From Nitrospirota bacterium (lineage in GTDB: Bacteria > Nitrospirota > CAKKRA01 > 9FT-COMBO-42-15), in assembly GCA_016214425.1 (NCBI GenBank), contig JACRON010000019.1:1-14776 (forward strand): 14,776 nucleotides of DNA. The letters run 5' to 3'. Both the position numbers and the translations under genes were made by a program. The notes below the pieces were generated by a model that saw only the letters and a list, made by a program, of their open reading frames with translations, was not told the origin of the DNA and made no database searches. Every line of letters begins with the position of its first letter. Position 1 is the stretch's first letter. Positions 1 through 7,257 of this stretch are shown piece by piece.

Positions 1-150
1 GTTTTGACAGCAAAGGGTGCGAGACAGTGGATTAACACGCCAAATCCCTATCTGAATGATGTTCCTCCAATTCTTTGCCTGAGGTCAGACAAGGAGTTAG
101 AGAAGGTGCTCTCTCTCTTAGCTTCAATCCGTTATGGATTTCCTGCGTGA
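1..150 (+). CDS. DUF2384/MbcA-ParS-Xre type antitoxin, C-terminal end (partial)
   Basis: An open frame runs in from the left edge and ends at TGA 148-150, giving the last 49 residues of a protein. The text shows an ARQWINTPNP segment and a final IRYGFPA. These match the toxin-binding C-terminal domain of the DUF2384 antitoxin family, whose typical pattern is a W-L-x-x-P-N-x-x-L stretch ending in I-x-x-G-x-x-A. In this family the protein binds and neutralises a RES-domain toxin and usually represses its own operon through an N-terminal DNA-binding domain, which here lies outside the window. The stop codon overlaps the GTG start of the next gene (GTGA), the usual translational coupling of such pairs. 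The following RES gene strongly supports the call. Confidence 0.8.
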   Translation, partial: VLTAKGARQWINTPNPYLNDVPPILCLRSDKELEKVLSLLASIRYGFPA

Positions 151-668
151 AGCTCCATGCCTTGAAAGAACTCATGCCGGGGGTATCACCACCCTCAAAC
201 ACATACTATCGTATTGTAAATGCCCGTTATGCTGCTGAGATGGATGAGATGGTCCATACGATCTTATACTCATGGCGTTATAATCCAAGAGGCGAGTTTG
301 GTGTGCTGTATCTTTCTATTAGCCCTGATTGCGCCTACAGAGAAAAACTAAAGCAGGTGCATGGCCGCAAGCAAGACCTGCCTCCCCAGGTAATCGGAAC
401 ATTCAGGGTAAACTTAACAGGATGTCTGGATTTGACCAATATTTCTTTTCTAAAAAAGCTTCATCTTTCCACTGACCAACTGACTGACCCAACAGACTTT
501 TCTATAACTCAGATTATAGCGAGGGAGGCAAGAAACTCAGGTTTTGAGGCAATAATTGCGCCATCTGCTATAGGTGAGGATTGTTCTACGCTTGTGGTGT
601 TCAAGGACAGGCTAATTCCGCCTGCCTACTGCATTTGCGATAAAGGCTCTATAAGTTCTTATCCCTAA
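147..668 (+). CDS. RES-domain toxin (NAD+ glycohydrolase/phosphorylase family)
   Basis: This is a 173-residue RES-domain protein. It shows YRIVNARY near residue 20, then SWRYNPRGEFGVLYLS, the RES counterpart of the G-R-W-N-x-x-G-x-x-x-L-Y core. The C-terminal end has a PSAIGEDCSTLVVFKDRL type strand. Known RES toxins (MbcT, Res, ParT) deplete NAD+ or modify a host enzyme until their antitoxin blocks the active site. The GTG start at 147 was chosen because it overlaps the antitoxin stop and gives a normal family length. A longer frame back to a TTG at 75 would only read antitoxin DNA out of frame, and an ATG at 174 is another option. Its last 4 bases overlap the end of the convergent ferredoxin gene, and no terminator lies between them. 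Which molecule it attacks cannot be read from sequence. Confidence 0.82.
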   Translation: MKLHALKELMPGVSPPSNTYYRIVNARYAAEMDEMVHTILYSWRYNPRGEFGVLYLSISPDCAYREKLKQVHGRKQDLPPQVIGTFRVNLTGCLDLTNISFLKKLHLSTDQLTDPTDFSITQIIAREARNSGFEAIIAPSAIGEDCSTLVVFKDRLIPPAYCICDKGSISSYP

Positions 669-862
669 ATCTCTCCCTCCTCAAGTGTAATTGCACTTAC
701 AGGGCAGGAGTCTGCTGCCTCCTGACAGTTGCACTCGCTGCAGCCCTTTGGGTCTATGACATGGGACTTTTGGTCTTCTTCAACCTTAAATACATTCGGG
801 CATAGGCTTTCGCAGTTGCCGCATCCGATGCATAATTCCTCATCTACCTTTGGTATCAGCAT
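665..862 (-). CDS. Small [4Fe-4S] ferredoxin
   Basis: This is a 65-residue acidic ferredoxin and probably a soluble one-electron carrier. C11-x2-C14-x2-C17-x3-C21-P and a later C53-P are visible. As in single-cluster ferredoxins such as those of Desulfovibrio, C11, C14, C17 and C53 should hold one [4Fe-4S] cluster. C21 is then free or available for a disulfide. Three further cysteines, C41, C44 and C46, sit in a GCSECNC stretch where a second cluster motif would be in two-cluster ferredoxins, but their spacing is not canonical. The start is supported by AAGGAG at 870-875 on the minus strand, 7 bases upstream and inside the end of xerD. The gene follows xerD with a 3-bp gap, so it is probably cotranscribed. 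The redox partner is unknown. Confidence 0.9.
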   Translation of the reverse strand: MLIPKVDEELCIGCGNCESLCPNVFKVEEDQKSHVIDPKGCSECNCQEAADSCPVSAITLEEGEI

Positions 863-865
863 GTT

Positions 866-1756
866 TCATCTCCTTGGGTGATACTCTTTATGCACCTTTT
901 TTAACCTCTCCCTTGATACATGCGTATAAACTTGTGTTGTGGATATATCAGAATGTCCGAGCATCATCTGCACAGCCCTTAAATCAGCGCCATGGTCTAA
1001 AAGATGTGTTGCAAATGAGTGGCGAAGTGTGTGCGGTGAGAATGACCTTTTTATTCCTGCTTCTTTTGCATATTTCTTTATCAGCTTCCAGAATCCCTGC
1101 CTTGTCATTGGCTTCCCAGACCATGTAACAAAAAGATAATCAGACCTTTTATCCTTTAGCAGACCTGCCCTGCCTGAAAACAGGTATCTCCTTATCTTGT
1201 TCAGTGCAATCTCTCCAATCGGCACTATCCTCTCTTTTTTGCCCTTTCCAATTGTTATTAAAAAGCCTGTATCAAGGTTTATGTTATTCATCTTCAGGGA
1301 GATAAGCTCTGAAACACGAAGCCCGCAGGCATATAATAGCTCTATCATTGCATCATCCCTTATGCCTGATGAATCATTTCCCTTATTATGATTTATCAAT
1401 CTGTCAACCTCATCATAAGTAAGTGTCTTTGGCAGCCTGTTCCATTTTTTTGGCGATTCAAGGTTTTCTGTTGGGTCAGAGGCAATCTCCTTTTCTGATA
1501 CTAAAAACCTGTAAAAAGACCTTAATGCAACAATATTTCTTGAGATAGAGGTGGGAGAAAGGCCCTTCCTGTTAAGATGAGATAAAAATTGTATTATCTC
1601 CTTTTTTGTTATATCAGACAGGCCATTGTCTTTAGAAAATGAATTAAATTTTTTGATGTCCCTTTCATAGGACTCCACAGTATTCTTTGAAAGTCCCTTT
1701 TCAACAGAGATGTAGCTCAGAAATTTCTGGAGATTCTGCTCCAATGTCCCAATCAT
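866..1756 (-). CDS. xerD: Site-specific tyrosine recombinase XerD
   Basis: This is a 296-residue tyrosine recombinase of normal XerD length. The N-terminal SAM-like core-binding domain covers about residues 5-90 and the catalytic domain about 110-290. All catalytic residues are present: R147 (in GLRVSEL), K171 (GKGKKER), H242 and R245 (HTLRH), H268 (LGHSD) and nucleophile Y277 (TQVYTHV). Their spacing is almost identical to that of E. coli XerD. The ending RLKKVHKEYHPR is the XerD tail, which distinguishes it from most integrases. XerD acts with XerC at dif to resolve chromosome dimers; XerC and dif are not seen in this window. The ATG at 1754-1756 has no Shine-Dalgarno sequence, and a promoter-like pair ends only 7 bases before it, so the mRNA may be leaderless. 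No signs of an integrative element flank the gene. Confidence 0.93.
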   Translation of the reverse strand: MIGTLEQNLQKFLSYISVEKGLSKNTVESYERDIKKFNSFSKDNGLSDITKKEIIQFLSHLNRKGLSPTSISRNIVALRSFYRFLVSEKEIASDPTENLESPKKWNRLPKTLTYDEVDRLINHNKGNDSSGIRDDAMIELLYACGLRVSELISLKMNNINLDTGFLITIGKGKKERIVPIGEIALNKIRRYLFSGRAGLLKDKRSDYLFVTWSGKPMTRQGFWKLIKKYAKEAGIKRSFSPHTLRHSFATHLLDHGADLRAVQMMLGHSDISTTQVYTHVSRERLKKVHKEYHPRR

Positions 1757-1763
1757 ATTGATA

Positions 1764-1791
1764 ATTGTAGATTGAAAATTGTAAATTGTAA
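1764..1791. repeat. Four tandem 7-bp repeats upstream of xerD
   Basis: Four consecutive heptamers are visible: attgtag, attgaaa, attgtaa and attgtaa, followed by a partial att. The unit is close to ATTGWAR. The array lies just upstream of xerD and covers its candidate promoter, so it could be a binding site for a regulator or a slippage-prone tract. Confidence 0.7.
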
Positions 1792-1792
1792 A
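1764..1792 (-). promoter_or_regulatory. Candidate xerD-ferredoxin promoter
   Basis: Read on the minus strand, TTTACA (1792-1787), a 17-base spacer and TACAAT (1769-1764) each differ by one base from the sigma-70 consensus. Transcription would begin about at the xerD ATG (1756), giving a leaderless or near-leaderless message, which fits the lack of a ribosome binding site. The sequence is AT-rich and repetitive, so a chance match is possible. Confidence 0.42.
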
Positions 1793-1819
1793 TTAAAATA
1801 TGCTTTTACCCATTCATTC

Positions 1820-1848
1820 TTGACAAAAACAGCAGAGTATTCTATATT
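1820..1848 (+). promoter_or_regulatory. Sigma-70 type promoter for the lipoprotein-pycAB operon
   Basis: A perfect TTGACA (1820-1825), a 17-base spacer and TATATT (1843-1848) lie about 50 bases upstream of the lipoprotein gene. The predicted transcript start is near 1855. It is divergent from xerD and probably drives the lipoprotein gene and the coupled pycA. Confidence 0.62.
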
Positions 1849-1865
1849 TACGCAATTCTCGTCAT

Positions 1866-1901
1866 AACCCTCTCCCTTTAAGTGAAGGGGAAAGGGTGAT
1901 G
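1866..1901. repeat. Degenerate partial copy of the GC-rich palindromic repeat
   Basis: AACCCTCTCCC at 1866-1876 is identical to 5309-5319 in the repeat between pycA and pycB. CCCTTT (1874-1879) can pair with AAAGGG (1891-1896), forming a short stem. The GTG at 1896 and ATG at 1899, the first possible starts of the next gene, lie in this element, which casts doubt on them as the real start. Confidence 0.5.
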
Positions 1902-3860
1902 GGAATAGGGGGTATTAACTTGATTTCAATCTTTAAAAATACTTTTTTCATTTTAACAGTGGTTTTCCTTATCATCCAGTCCTCCTGCGCCTCGCCAGCG
2001 CCTAAAAAGGATATTGCCTTGGAGCTGCAGCAGGAAGAGGAGGGTGCAAGGTCTGCCTTTGGTTTAGGCGAGCAATATTATTCAAAAGGAGATAATGAGC
2101 TTGCCATAATTGCCTTTAAGAACTTTGTGTCTAAATATCCAAACAGCAGGCTTATTGATGACGCATATTTAAGGATAGGCGATGTATATCTTTCAAAAAG
2201 GGAATATGAGAACGCTGCTGTTTATTATAAAAAGATAGTGGAGATGCTGCCAAGGACAGACCTTTTCAGTGAGGCAAGGTATAAACTTGGCATATGCAGT
2301 TTTGAGCTGAAAAGGACAGATGATGCGCTGCTCCTTTTATCTGAAGAGGCAAAGCTCCCCCATCCTTCAGACAGAAAGGCCTCAATCAACAAATACCTGT
2401 CAGAAATCTATATTATAAAAAAAGACTACCTCTTGTCAGTAAAGGCATTGACATCAGCATTAAATGAGACAGCAGATGAATCAGAAAAGAGCAGGCAGAG
2501 GAACAGGATAAAGGGCATAATTGAGGAATATTTTGACAGCAGCCTGTTAAGGGAGATAACAAAAACATATCCGGGGGCATTTCCATCAGATATTGCCCTG
2601 ATAAAACTCATCAAGACTTATATTAAGTCAGGTGATTATGTTAATGCAGAGGCATCTGCAAAGGATTTTATTGCATCCTTTCCAAAACATGAATTTGTAC
2701 CAGAGGCAAACAGGCTGTTAAAGGAGATTAAGGAAAAGCCAAAGATCGGCCGCCTTAAGATAGGCGCAATCCTTCCCTTAACAGGCAGACTATCAACATT
2801 CGGCAAGGATATTCAAGACGGCATCAACCTCGCAATCTCTGAGCATAATGAGAAAAAAGGCGAGGAGCCAATAATGTTAATAATAAAGGACTCAGAGGGT
2901 GTACCTGAAAAAGCTGTAAAGTCAATGGAGGAGTTGGCAAATGTTGATAAGGTAATGGCTGTTATTGGCCCTGTATCAAATAAAGAGGTGGAGGCTGCTG
3001 CAAAGGGCCTTGATACTCTGGAGATGCCTGCTATTACTCCCTCTGCCTATGCTATTAATCTTCCGAAGATGAGTAAATATCTATTTAGAAACGCCCTGAC
3101 AAATGAACTGCAGGCAAAGGCAGTAGTTGAATATGCAATAAATAAATTGAACCTAAAGAGGTTTGTTGTTATCCATCCTGACGATGCATATGGCACAGAG
3201 CTGAAGGACTTTTTTACAAAAGAGGTTGTGAGATTAAATGGCGAGATAATACATATTGAGACCTTTGGACTTGAGGATGTAGATTTTGGCGGGCAGATGG
3301 AGAGGATAAAGGAGGCAGATTTAAAAAAGTACGGAACCTTTGAAACTACTATGAGCCAGAAGGAAGAGGGCAAGGTGGTAACAGTTTATAAGCCTGGATT
3401 TGATGCAGTATTCATCCCTGCTGAATATAACAAGATTGTTTTGATTGCTCCACAGCTTGCATTACATGATATAAAGGGTGTTACCATGCTTGGGACAAAT
3501 GGCTGGAATTCAAATGACCTCATCCAGCTTGGCGAGAGGTATGTGGACGGCTCAATATTTGTGGATTCATTCTTTATTGACAGCCCAAGGCCGATTGTAA
3601 AGGATTTCGTAAAAAGATACCGCTTTAAATATGAGGCAGATCCCACATTTCTTTCTGCGCAGGCGTACGACACAGCAAAGATTTTAATCAAGATATTCAA
3701 GGAAGGCGCTGCAAACAGCAAGGATGTCAATGAGGCGCTTTTTAAGATTAAGGATTTTGATGGCGTCACAGGACGCACCTCTTTTGATCAGGACGGAGAG
3801 GTTCAGAAGAATTTGTTTATGATAAAGGTCAGAAGAAATAAATTTATAGAGGTTAACTGA
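1899..3860 (+). CDS. TPR and periplasmic-binding-fold envelope lipoprotein (LpoA-like)
   Basis: This protein of about 650 residues has three parts. A hydrophobic export signal is followed by Cys (IIQSSCAS). The residue at -3 of that Cys is Gln, so the lipobox is imperfect and signal peptidase I cleavage is possible. TPR-like helical repeats come next, at about residues 50-270 (for example EQYYSKGDNELAIIAFKNFV). A type I periplasmic-binding domain spans about 280-645 and begins RLKIGAILPLTGRLSTFGKD. This arrangement resembles LpoA-type activators of penicillin-binding proteins and branched-chain amino acid binding proteins. A peptidoglycan role is inferred, and ligand binding is the alternative. 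The start is uncertain. GTG 1896 and ATG 1899 lie in a repeat, whereas TTG 1920 has AGGGGG (1907-1912) in front of it and gives a 22-residue signal. The stop overlaps the pycA start by one base (TGATG), indicating coupling. Confidence 0.8.
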   Translation: MGIGGINLISIFKNTFFILTVVFLIIQSSCASPAPKKDIALELQQEEEGARSAFGLGEQYYSKGDNELAIIAFKNFVSKYPNSRLIDDAYLRIGDVYLSKREYENAAVYYKKIVEMLPRTDLFSEARYKLGICSFELKRTDDALLLLSEEAKLPHPSDRKASINKYLSEIYIIKKDYLLSVKALTSALNETADESEKSRQRNRIKGIIEEYFDSSLLREITKTYPGAFPSDIALIKLIKTYIKSGDYVNAEASAKDFIASFPKHEFVPEANRLLKEIKEKPKIGRLKIGAILPLTGRLSTFGKDIQDGINLAISEHNEKKGEEPIMLIIKDSEGVPEKAVKSMEELANVDKVMAVIGPVSNKEVEAAAKGLDTLEMPAITPSAYAINLPKMSKYLFRNALTNELQAKAVVEYAINKLNLKRFVVIHPDDAYGTELKDFFTKEVVRLNGEIIHIETFGLEDVDFGGQMERIKEADLKKYGTFETTMSQKEEGKVVTVYKPGFDAVFIPAEYNKIVLIAPQLALHDIKGVTMLGTNGWNSNDLIQLGERYVDGSIFVDSFFIDSPRPIVKDFVKRYRFKYEADPTFLSAQAYDTAKILIKIFKEGAANSKDVNEALFKIKDFDGVTGRTSFDQDGEVQKNLFMIKVRRNKFIEVN

Positions 3861-5278
3861 TGTTTAAAAAGGTATTAATAGCAAACAGGGGGGAGATTGC
3901 ATTAAGGATTATCCGCGCCTGCAAGGAGCTAAAGATTGCAACTGTTGCCATCCATTCAGAGGCTGATGCAACAACACTTTATGTTAAAAAGGCTGATGAG
4001 TCGTGCCTTGTCGGCCCTGGCCCCCTTTCAGGGTATCTGAACATATATAAAATTATTGAGATTGCAAGGCAGCGGGGAGTTGATGCAATCCACCCAGGCT
4101 ACGGCTTTCTTGCAGAGAACCCTGAATTTGCAAAGGCGTGCGAGGAGAATGAAATCACCTTTATCGGTCCATCCTCTGATGCTGTGCACAAACTCGGCAA
4201 CAAGATTGTATCAAGGCAGATAATGAAAAAGGCTGGAATACCCATCGTGCCTGGCACATTGGAAAAGATGAATTCAGAAGACGAGGCAGCAGAAGAGGCA
4301 AATAAGATTGGCTATCCTGTAATGCTAAAGGCAGCAGCAGGAGGCGGCGGCAGGGGATTAAGGATATGCAGGAATGAGGAGGAATTAAGAAGATTCCTCC
4401 CAATTGCAAAGAAGGAGTCGCTCTCTGCATTTGGCGATGAGGATGTCTATCTTGAAAAGTGCCTTGAGTCGCCGAGGCACATAGAGTTTCAGATTGTTGC
4501 AGATAATCACGGAAATGTAATACACCTCGGCGAGAGGGACTGCTCTATACAAAGGAGGCATCAGAAGCTTGTGGAGATTGCGCCATCCCTTCTTCTTGAC
4601 GAGAAGCTCAGGCAGGCGATGGGCGCTGCAGCAATTGCTGCTGCTAAAGCAGCAAATTACAATAATGTCGGCACTGTTGAATTTCTTATTGATAAGAACA
4701 AGAATTTTTATTTCCTTGAGATGAACACAAGGATTCAGGTTGAGCACACTGTAACAGAGGAGGTTACAGGCATAGACATTGTCCGAGAGATGATAAAGAT
4801 TGCAAGAGGAGAGAGGCTTTCTATAAAACAGGAGGATGTAAAAATCAGGGGCTATGCAATAGAGTGCAGGATAAATGCAGAAGACCCAAAGAACAATTTT
4901 ATTCCTACAACAGGAAGGGTAACAGCATACTATTCTCCAGGCGGCATTGGAGTCCGCATAGACGGCAATGTGTATGTTGGCTACACAATTCCAACATACT
5001 ATGACTCCATGCTTGCAAAGCTCACTGTTAGGGGCAGGACATGGGAGGAGGCAGTTGACAGGATGTACAGGTGCCTTGACGAATATGTTATACGCGGCGT
5101 AAAGACAACCATACCATTTTATAAAAGGATAATGCTTGACGAGAATTTTAAAAAGGGCGAGTTTAGTACAAATTATATTGATGAAAAGATAGAAGAGCTT
5201 GTGTATCAGGATGAGAGAGACCCGAAGGACCTGGTTCTTGCAATCTCAGCAGCAATTGTAGCGCATTCGGGGCTGTAG
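3860..5278 (+). CDS. pycA: Pyruvate carboxylase subunit A (biotin carboxylase)
   Basis: This 472-residue ATP-grasp biotin carboxylase uses ATP and bicarbonate to carboxylate biotin on a carrier protein. Visible landmarks are the N-terminal ANRGEIALRIIRA, HPGYGFLAEN (78-87), the glycine loop GGGGRG (161-166), ERDCSIQRRHQK (225-236) and MNTRIQVEH (288-296). In the last motif, R291, Q293 and E295 match the E. coli AccC active-site residues with a one-residue offset. AccC and PycA are nearly alike in sequence. The call rests on the neighbour at 5394, which has a pyruvate-type carboxyltransferase and its own biotin domain and so makes a two-subunit PYC. It could also serve acetyl-CoA carboxylase, since no accB is seen here. 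Translation is coupled to the lipoprotein gene by a TGATG overlap. Confidence 0.9.
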   Translation: MFKKVLIANRGEIALRIIRACKELKIATVAIHSEADATTLYVKKADESCLVGPGPLSGYLNIYKIIEIARQRGVDAIHPGYGFLAENPEFAKACEENEITFIGPSSDAVHKLGNKIVSRQIMKKAGIPIVPGTLEKMNSEDEAAEEANKIGYPVMLKAAAGGGGRGLRICRNEEELRRFLPIAKKESLSAFGDEDVYLEKCLESPRHIEFQIVADNHGNVIHLGERDCSIQRRHQKLVEIAPSLLLDEKLRQAMGAAAIAAAKAANYNNVGTVEFLIDKNKNFYFLEMNTRIQVEHTVTEEVTGIDIVREMIKIARGERLSIKQEDVKIRGYAIECRINAEDPKNNFIPTTGRVTAYYSPGGIGVRIDGNVYVGYTIPTYYDSMLAKLTVRGRTWEEAVDRMYRCLDEYVIRGVKTTIPFYKRIMLDENFKKGEFSTNYIDEKIEELVYQDERDPKDLVLAISAAIVAHSGL

Positions 5279-5296
5279 GAAAATAAGGTAAAAAAT

Positions 5297-5377
5297 ACCC
5301 CTCACCCTAACCCTCTCCCGCAAGGGGAGAGGGAATTAAGGAGAGGCTGCCCTTCCTTGATGGAAGGGGGTGAGGGT
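5297..5377. repeat. Nested palindromic (REP/MITE-like) repeat between pycA and pycB
   Basis: The outer arms CCCTCACCC (5299-5307) and GGGTGAGGG (5368-5376) enclose two perfect hairpins. The first is CCCTCTCCC (5311-5319) with GGGAGAGGG (5325-5333). The second is CCCTTCC (5350-5356) with GGAAGGG (5362-5368), which shares one base with the outer arm. RNA could fold as a three-way junction. No gene lies in the 115-bp gap, and no T-run follows, so a classical terminator is unlikely. It could act as an RNA processing or stability element within the operon. Confidence 0.8.
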
Positions 5378-5393
5378 GGAAGGTAACTTTTAA

Positions 5394-7247
5394 ATGAAAG
5401 ATAAAACGACAAAGAAAAAAATAATGATAATGGACACCACCCTGCGGGATGCGCACCAGTCCCTTCTTGCAACAAGGCTCAGGACAAAGGACATGCTTCC
5501 AATTGCAGAGAAAATAGATAAGATAGGATACTGGTCAGTTGAGATGTGGGGCGGCGCTACCTTTGACAGCGCCATTAGATTTTTAAGGGAAGATCCATGG
5601 GAGAGGATTAGATTATTAAAAAAGGCAATGCCAAATACGGCTTTTCAGATGCTTTTGCGCGGACAGAATATTGTTGGCTACCGGCATTATGCAGATGATA
5701 TCGTTGAGAGGTTTGTTGAAAGGTCAATAGCAAACGGCATAGATGTTCTGCGTATTTTTGACGCCTTAAATGACTTCAGAAATATGAAGACAGCCATAAA
5801 GGCGACACTAAAATACGGCGGCAAGGCAGAGGCTGCGTTCTGTTACACCATAAGCCCAGTTCATAACAATGACCTCTTTGTTGATATGGCAAAGAAGCTT
5901 GAGGACATGGGCGCTGATACAATCTGCATAAAAGACATGGCAGGACTGCTTTCGCCGTATAATGCCTTTGAATTAATCAGCAAGCTCAAAAAGGCTGTCA
6001 GGACGCCGATTCACCTTCATACCCATGATACAAGCGGCATGGCAACAGCAACATATCTAAAGGCAATTGAGGCAGGCGTGGATATAGTTGATTGCGCCAT
6101 CTCATCTTTAGCGTCAGGCACCTCACAGCCTCCAACAGAGACATTGGTAAATACTTTAAGAGACACAAGGTACGATACAGGGCTTGATATAAAACTCCTT
6201 GCAGAGATTGCATCATATTTCAGGGATGTAAGGGCAAAATATTCAAAATTTGAGAGTAAATATACAGGCGTTGACCCTGATGTGCTTGTGTATCAGATAC
6301 CAGGGGGCATGACATCTAATCTTGCTTCCCAGTTAAATGAGCAAAAGGCATTGCAGCGCATGCCAGAGGTTCTATCAGAGGTGCCGCGCGTAAGGAAGGA
6401 CTTCGGCTATCCTCCGCTGGTTACGCCGTCAAGCCAGATAGTCGGCACACAGGCGACATTGAATGTTTTGACAGGCGAAAGATACAAGGTTATTACAAGC
6501 GAGACAAAGAATTATCTGAAGGGGTTGTATGGAAAGCCTGCTGCGCCTATAAATGAAGAGGTAAGAAAAAAGGCAATTGGCGATGAAGAGTTTATAGACT
6601 GCAGGCCAGCTGATTTGATTGAGCCAGAGCTTGAGAAGATGAAGGCAGAGGTTGGCGACAAGGCAAAGGATATTGACGACCTGCTCTTATATGCACTCTT
6701 TCCAAAGGTGGCATTGGAATTTTTTGACCTCCGTGAAAAGGGAATGCTTCAGCAGGAGGAGCCCCTTGTTGAAGAAAAGAAGGAAGAGAAGGCTGCAGAG
6801 GCGCCGCCTCATCTTGCGCCAAGTGAATTCAATATAAAAGTTCACGGCGAGACCTATCATGTCAAGGTTGGGGGCATGGGGCACAAGGGCGAAGGCGGCA
6901 GACCATATTTTCTATATGTGGACAATCAGCTTGAGGAGGTTATTCTTGAATCCCTTGTTGAAGTTGTGCCGAGCATGGTCGGCCAGATTGATTCAAAGGT
7001 AGGAGGCCATTCAAGAAGGCCAAAGGCATCCCATGAGGGCGATGTAACAACAGCAATGCCTGGGACTGTTGTGAATATAAAGGTCAAGGTTGGAGATAAG
7101 GTGAAGGCAGGGGATACGGTGCTGATAGTAGAGGCAATGAAGATGGAGAACGAGATACACGCGCCAGTTAACGGCGAGGTTAAAGAGGTTTTTGTTTCTA
7201 TTGGCGACAGTGTAAACCCTGATGAGGCGTTGATAGCAGTGAGATAA
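5394..7247 (+). CDS. pycB: Pyruvate carboxylase subunit B (carboxyltransferase plus biotin carrier)
   Basis: This 617-residue protein transfers the carboxyl group from biotin to pyruvate, forming oxaloacetate. The carboxyltransferase TIM barrel begins with DTTLRDAHQS (14-23). It carries K180 in CIKDMAG, the lysine that is carbamylated in this family, and the metal-binding HLHTHD (207-212). A PYC-OADA helical domain follows, then an acidic linker at about 455-480. The C-terminal biotinyl domain has EAMKMENE with biotin-accepting K583, 34 residues from the end. The same architecture occurs in oxaloacetate decarboxylase alpha subunits. The adjacent pycA and the absence of membrane OadB here favour pyruvate carboxylase. 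A GGAAGG at 5378-5383 sits 10 bases before the ATG. The 115-bp repeat-filled gap to pycA may uncouple the levels of the two subunits. Confidence 0.9.
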   Translation: MKDKTTKKKIMIMDTTLRDAHQSLLATRLRTKDMLPIAEKIDKIGYWSVEMWGGATFDSAIRFLREDPWERIRLLKKAMPNTAFQMLLRGQNIVGYRHYADDIVERFVERSIANGIDVLRIFDALNDFRNMKTAIKATLKYGGKAEAAFCYTISPVHNNDLFVDMAKKLEDMGADTICIKDMAGLLSPYNAFELISKLKKAVRTPIHLHTHDTSGMATATYLKAIEAGVDIVDCAISSLASGTSQPPTETLVNTLRDTRYDTGLDIKLLAEIASYFRDVRAKYSKFESKYTGVDPDVLVYQIPGGMTSNLASQLNEQKALQRMPEVLSEVPRVRKDFGYPPLVTPSSQIVGTQATLNVLTGERYKVITSETKNYLKGLYGKPAAPINEEVRKKAIGDEEFIDCRPADLIEPELEKMKAEVGDKAKDIDDLLLYALFPKVALEFFDLREKGMLQQEEPLVEEKKEEKAAEAPPHLAPSEFNIKVHGETYHVKVGGMGHKGEGGRPYFLYVDNQLEEVILESLVEVVPSMVGQIDSKVGGHSRRPKASHEGDVTTAMPGTVVNIKVKVGDKVKAGDTVLIVEAMKMENEIHAPVNGEVKEVFVSIGDSVNPDEALIAVR

Positions 7248-7257
7248 GGAGAACAGT

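Noticed and set aside
850..1139. Open frames on the + strand across the xerD region
   Set aside because: They are antisense shadows of xerD, have no ribosome binding sites and show no recognisable protein features.
866..1756. Tyrosine recombinase as an integrase of a mobile element
   Set aside because: The tail and catalytic spacing are those of housekeeping XerD, and no att repeats, tRNA or phage genes lie nearby.
3047..3778. Long minus-strand open frames inside the lipoprotein gene
   Set aside because: They lie opposite a clearly coding, family-matching frame; their Ser/Ile/Phe-rich composition is typical of antisense shadows.
5297..5377. Hairpins between pycA and pycB as a rho-independent terminator
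   Set aside because: No T-run follows either stem, and the outer inverted repeat marks a repeat element rather than a terminator. Some attenuation is still possible.
5297..5377. CRISPR array
   Set aside because: There are inverted, not regularly spaced direct repeats, and no spacers or cas genes.
5394..7247. Oxaloacetate decarboxylase sodium pump alpha subunit
   Set aside because: The architecture is shared, but the adjacent biotin carboxylase and the lack of beta and gamma subunits favour pyruvate carboxylase. It is not excluded if OadB lies elsewhere.
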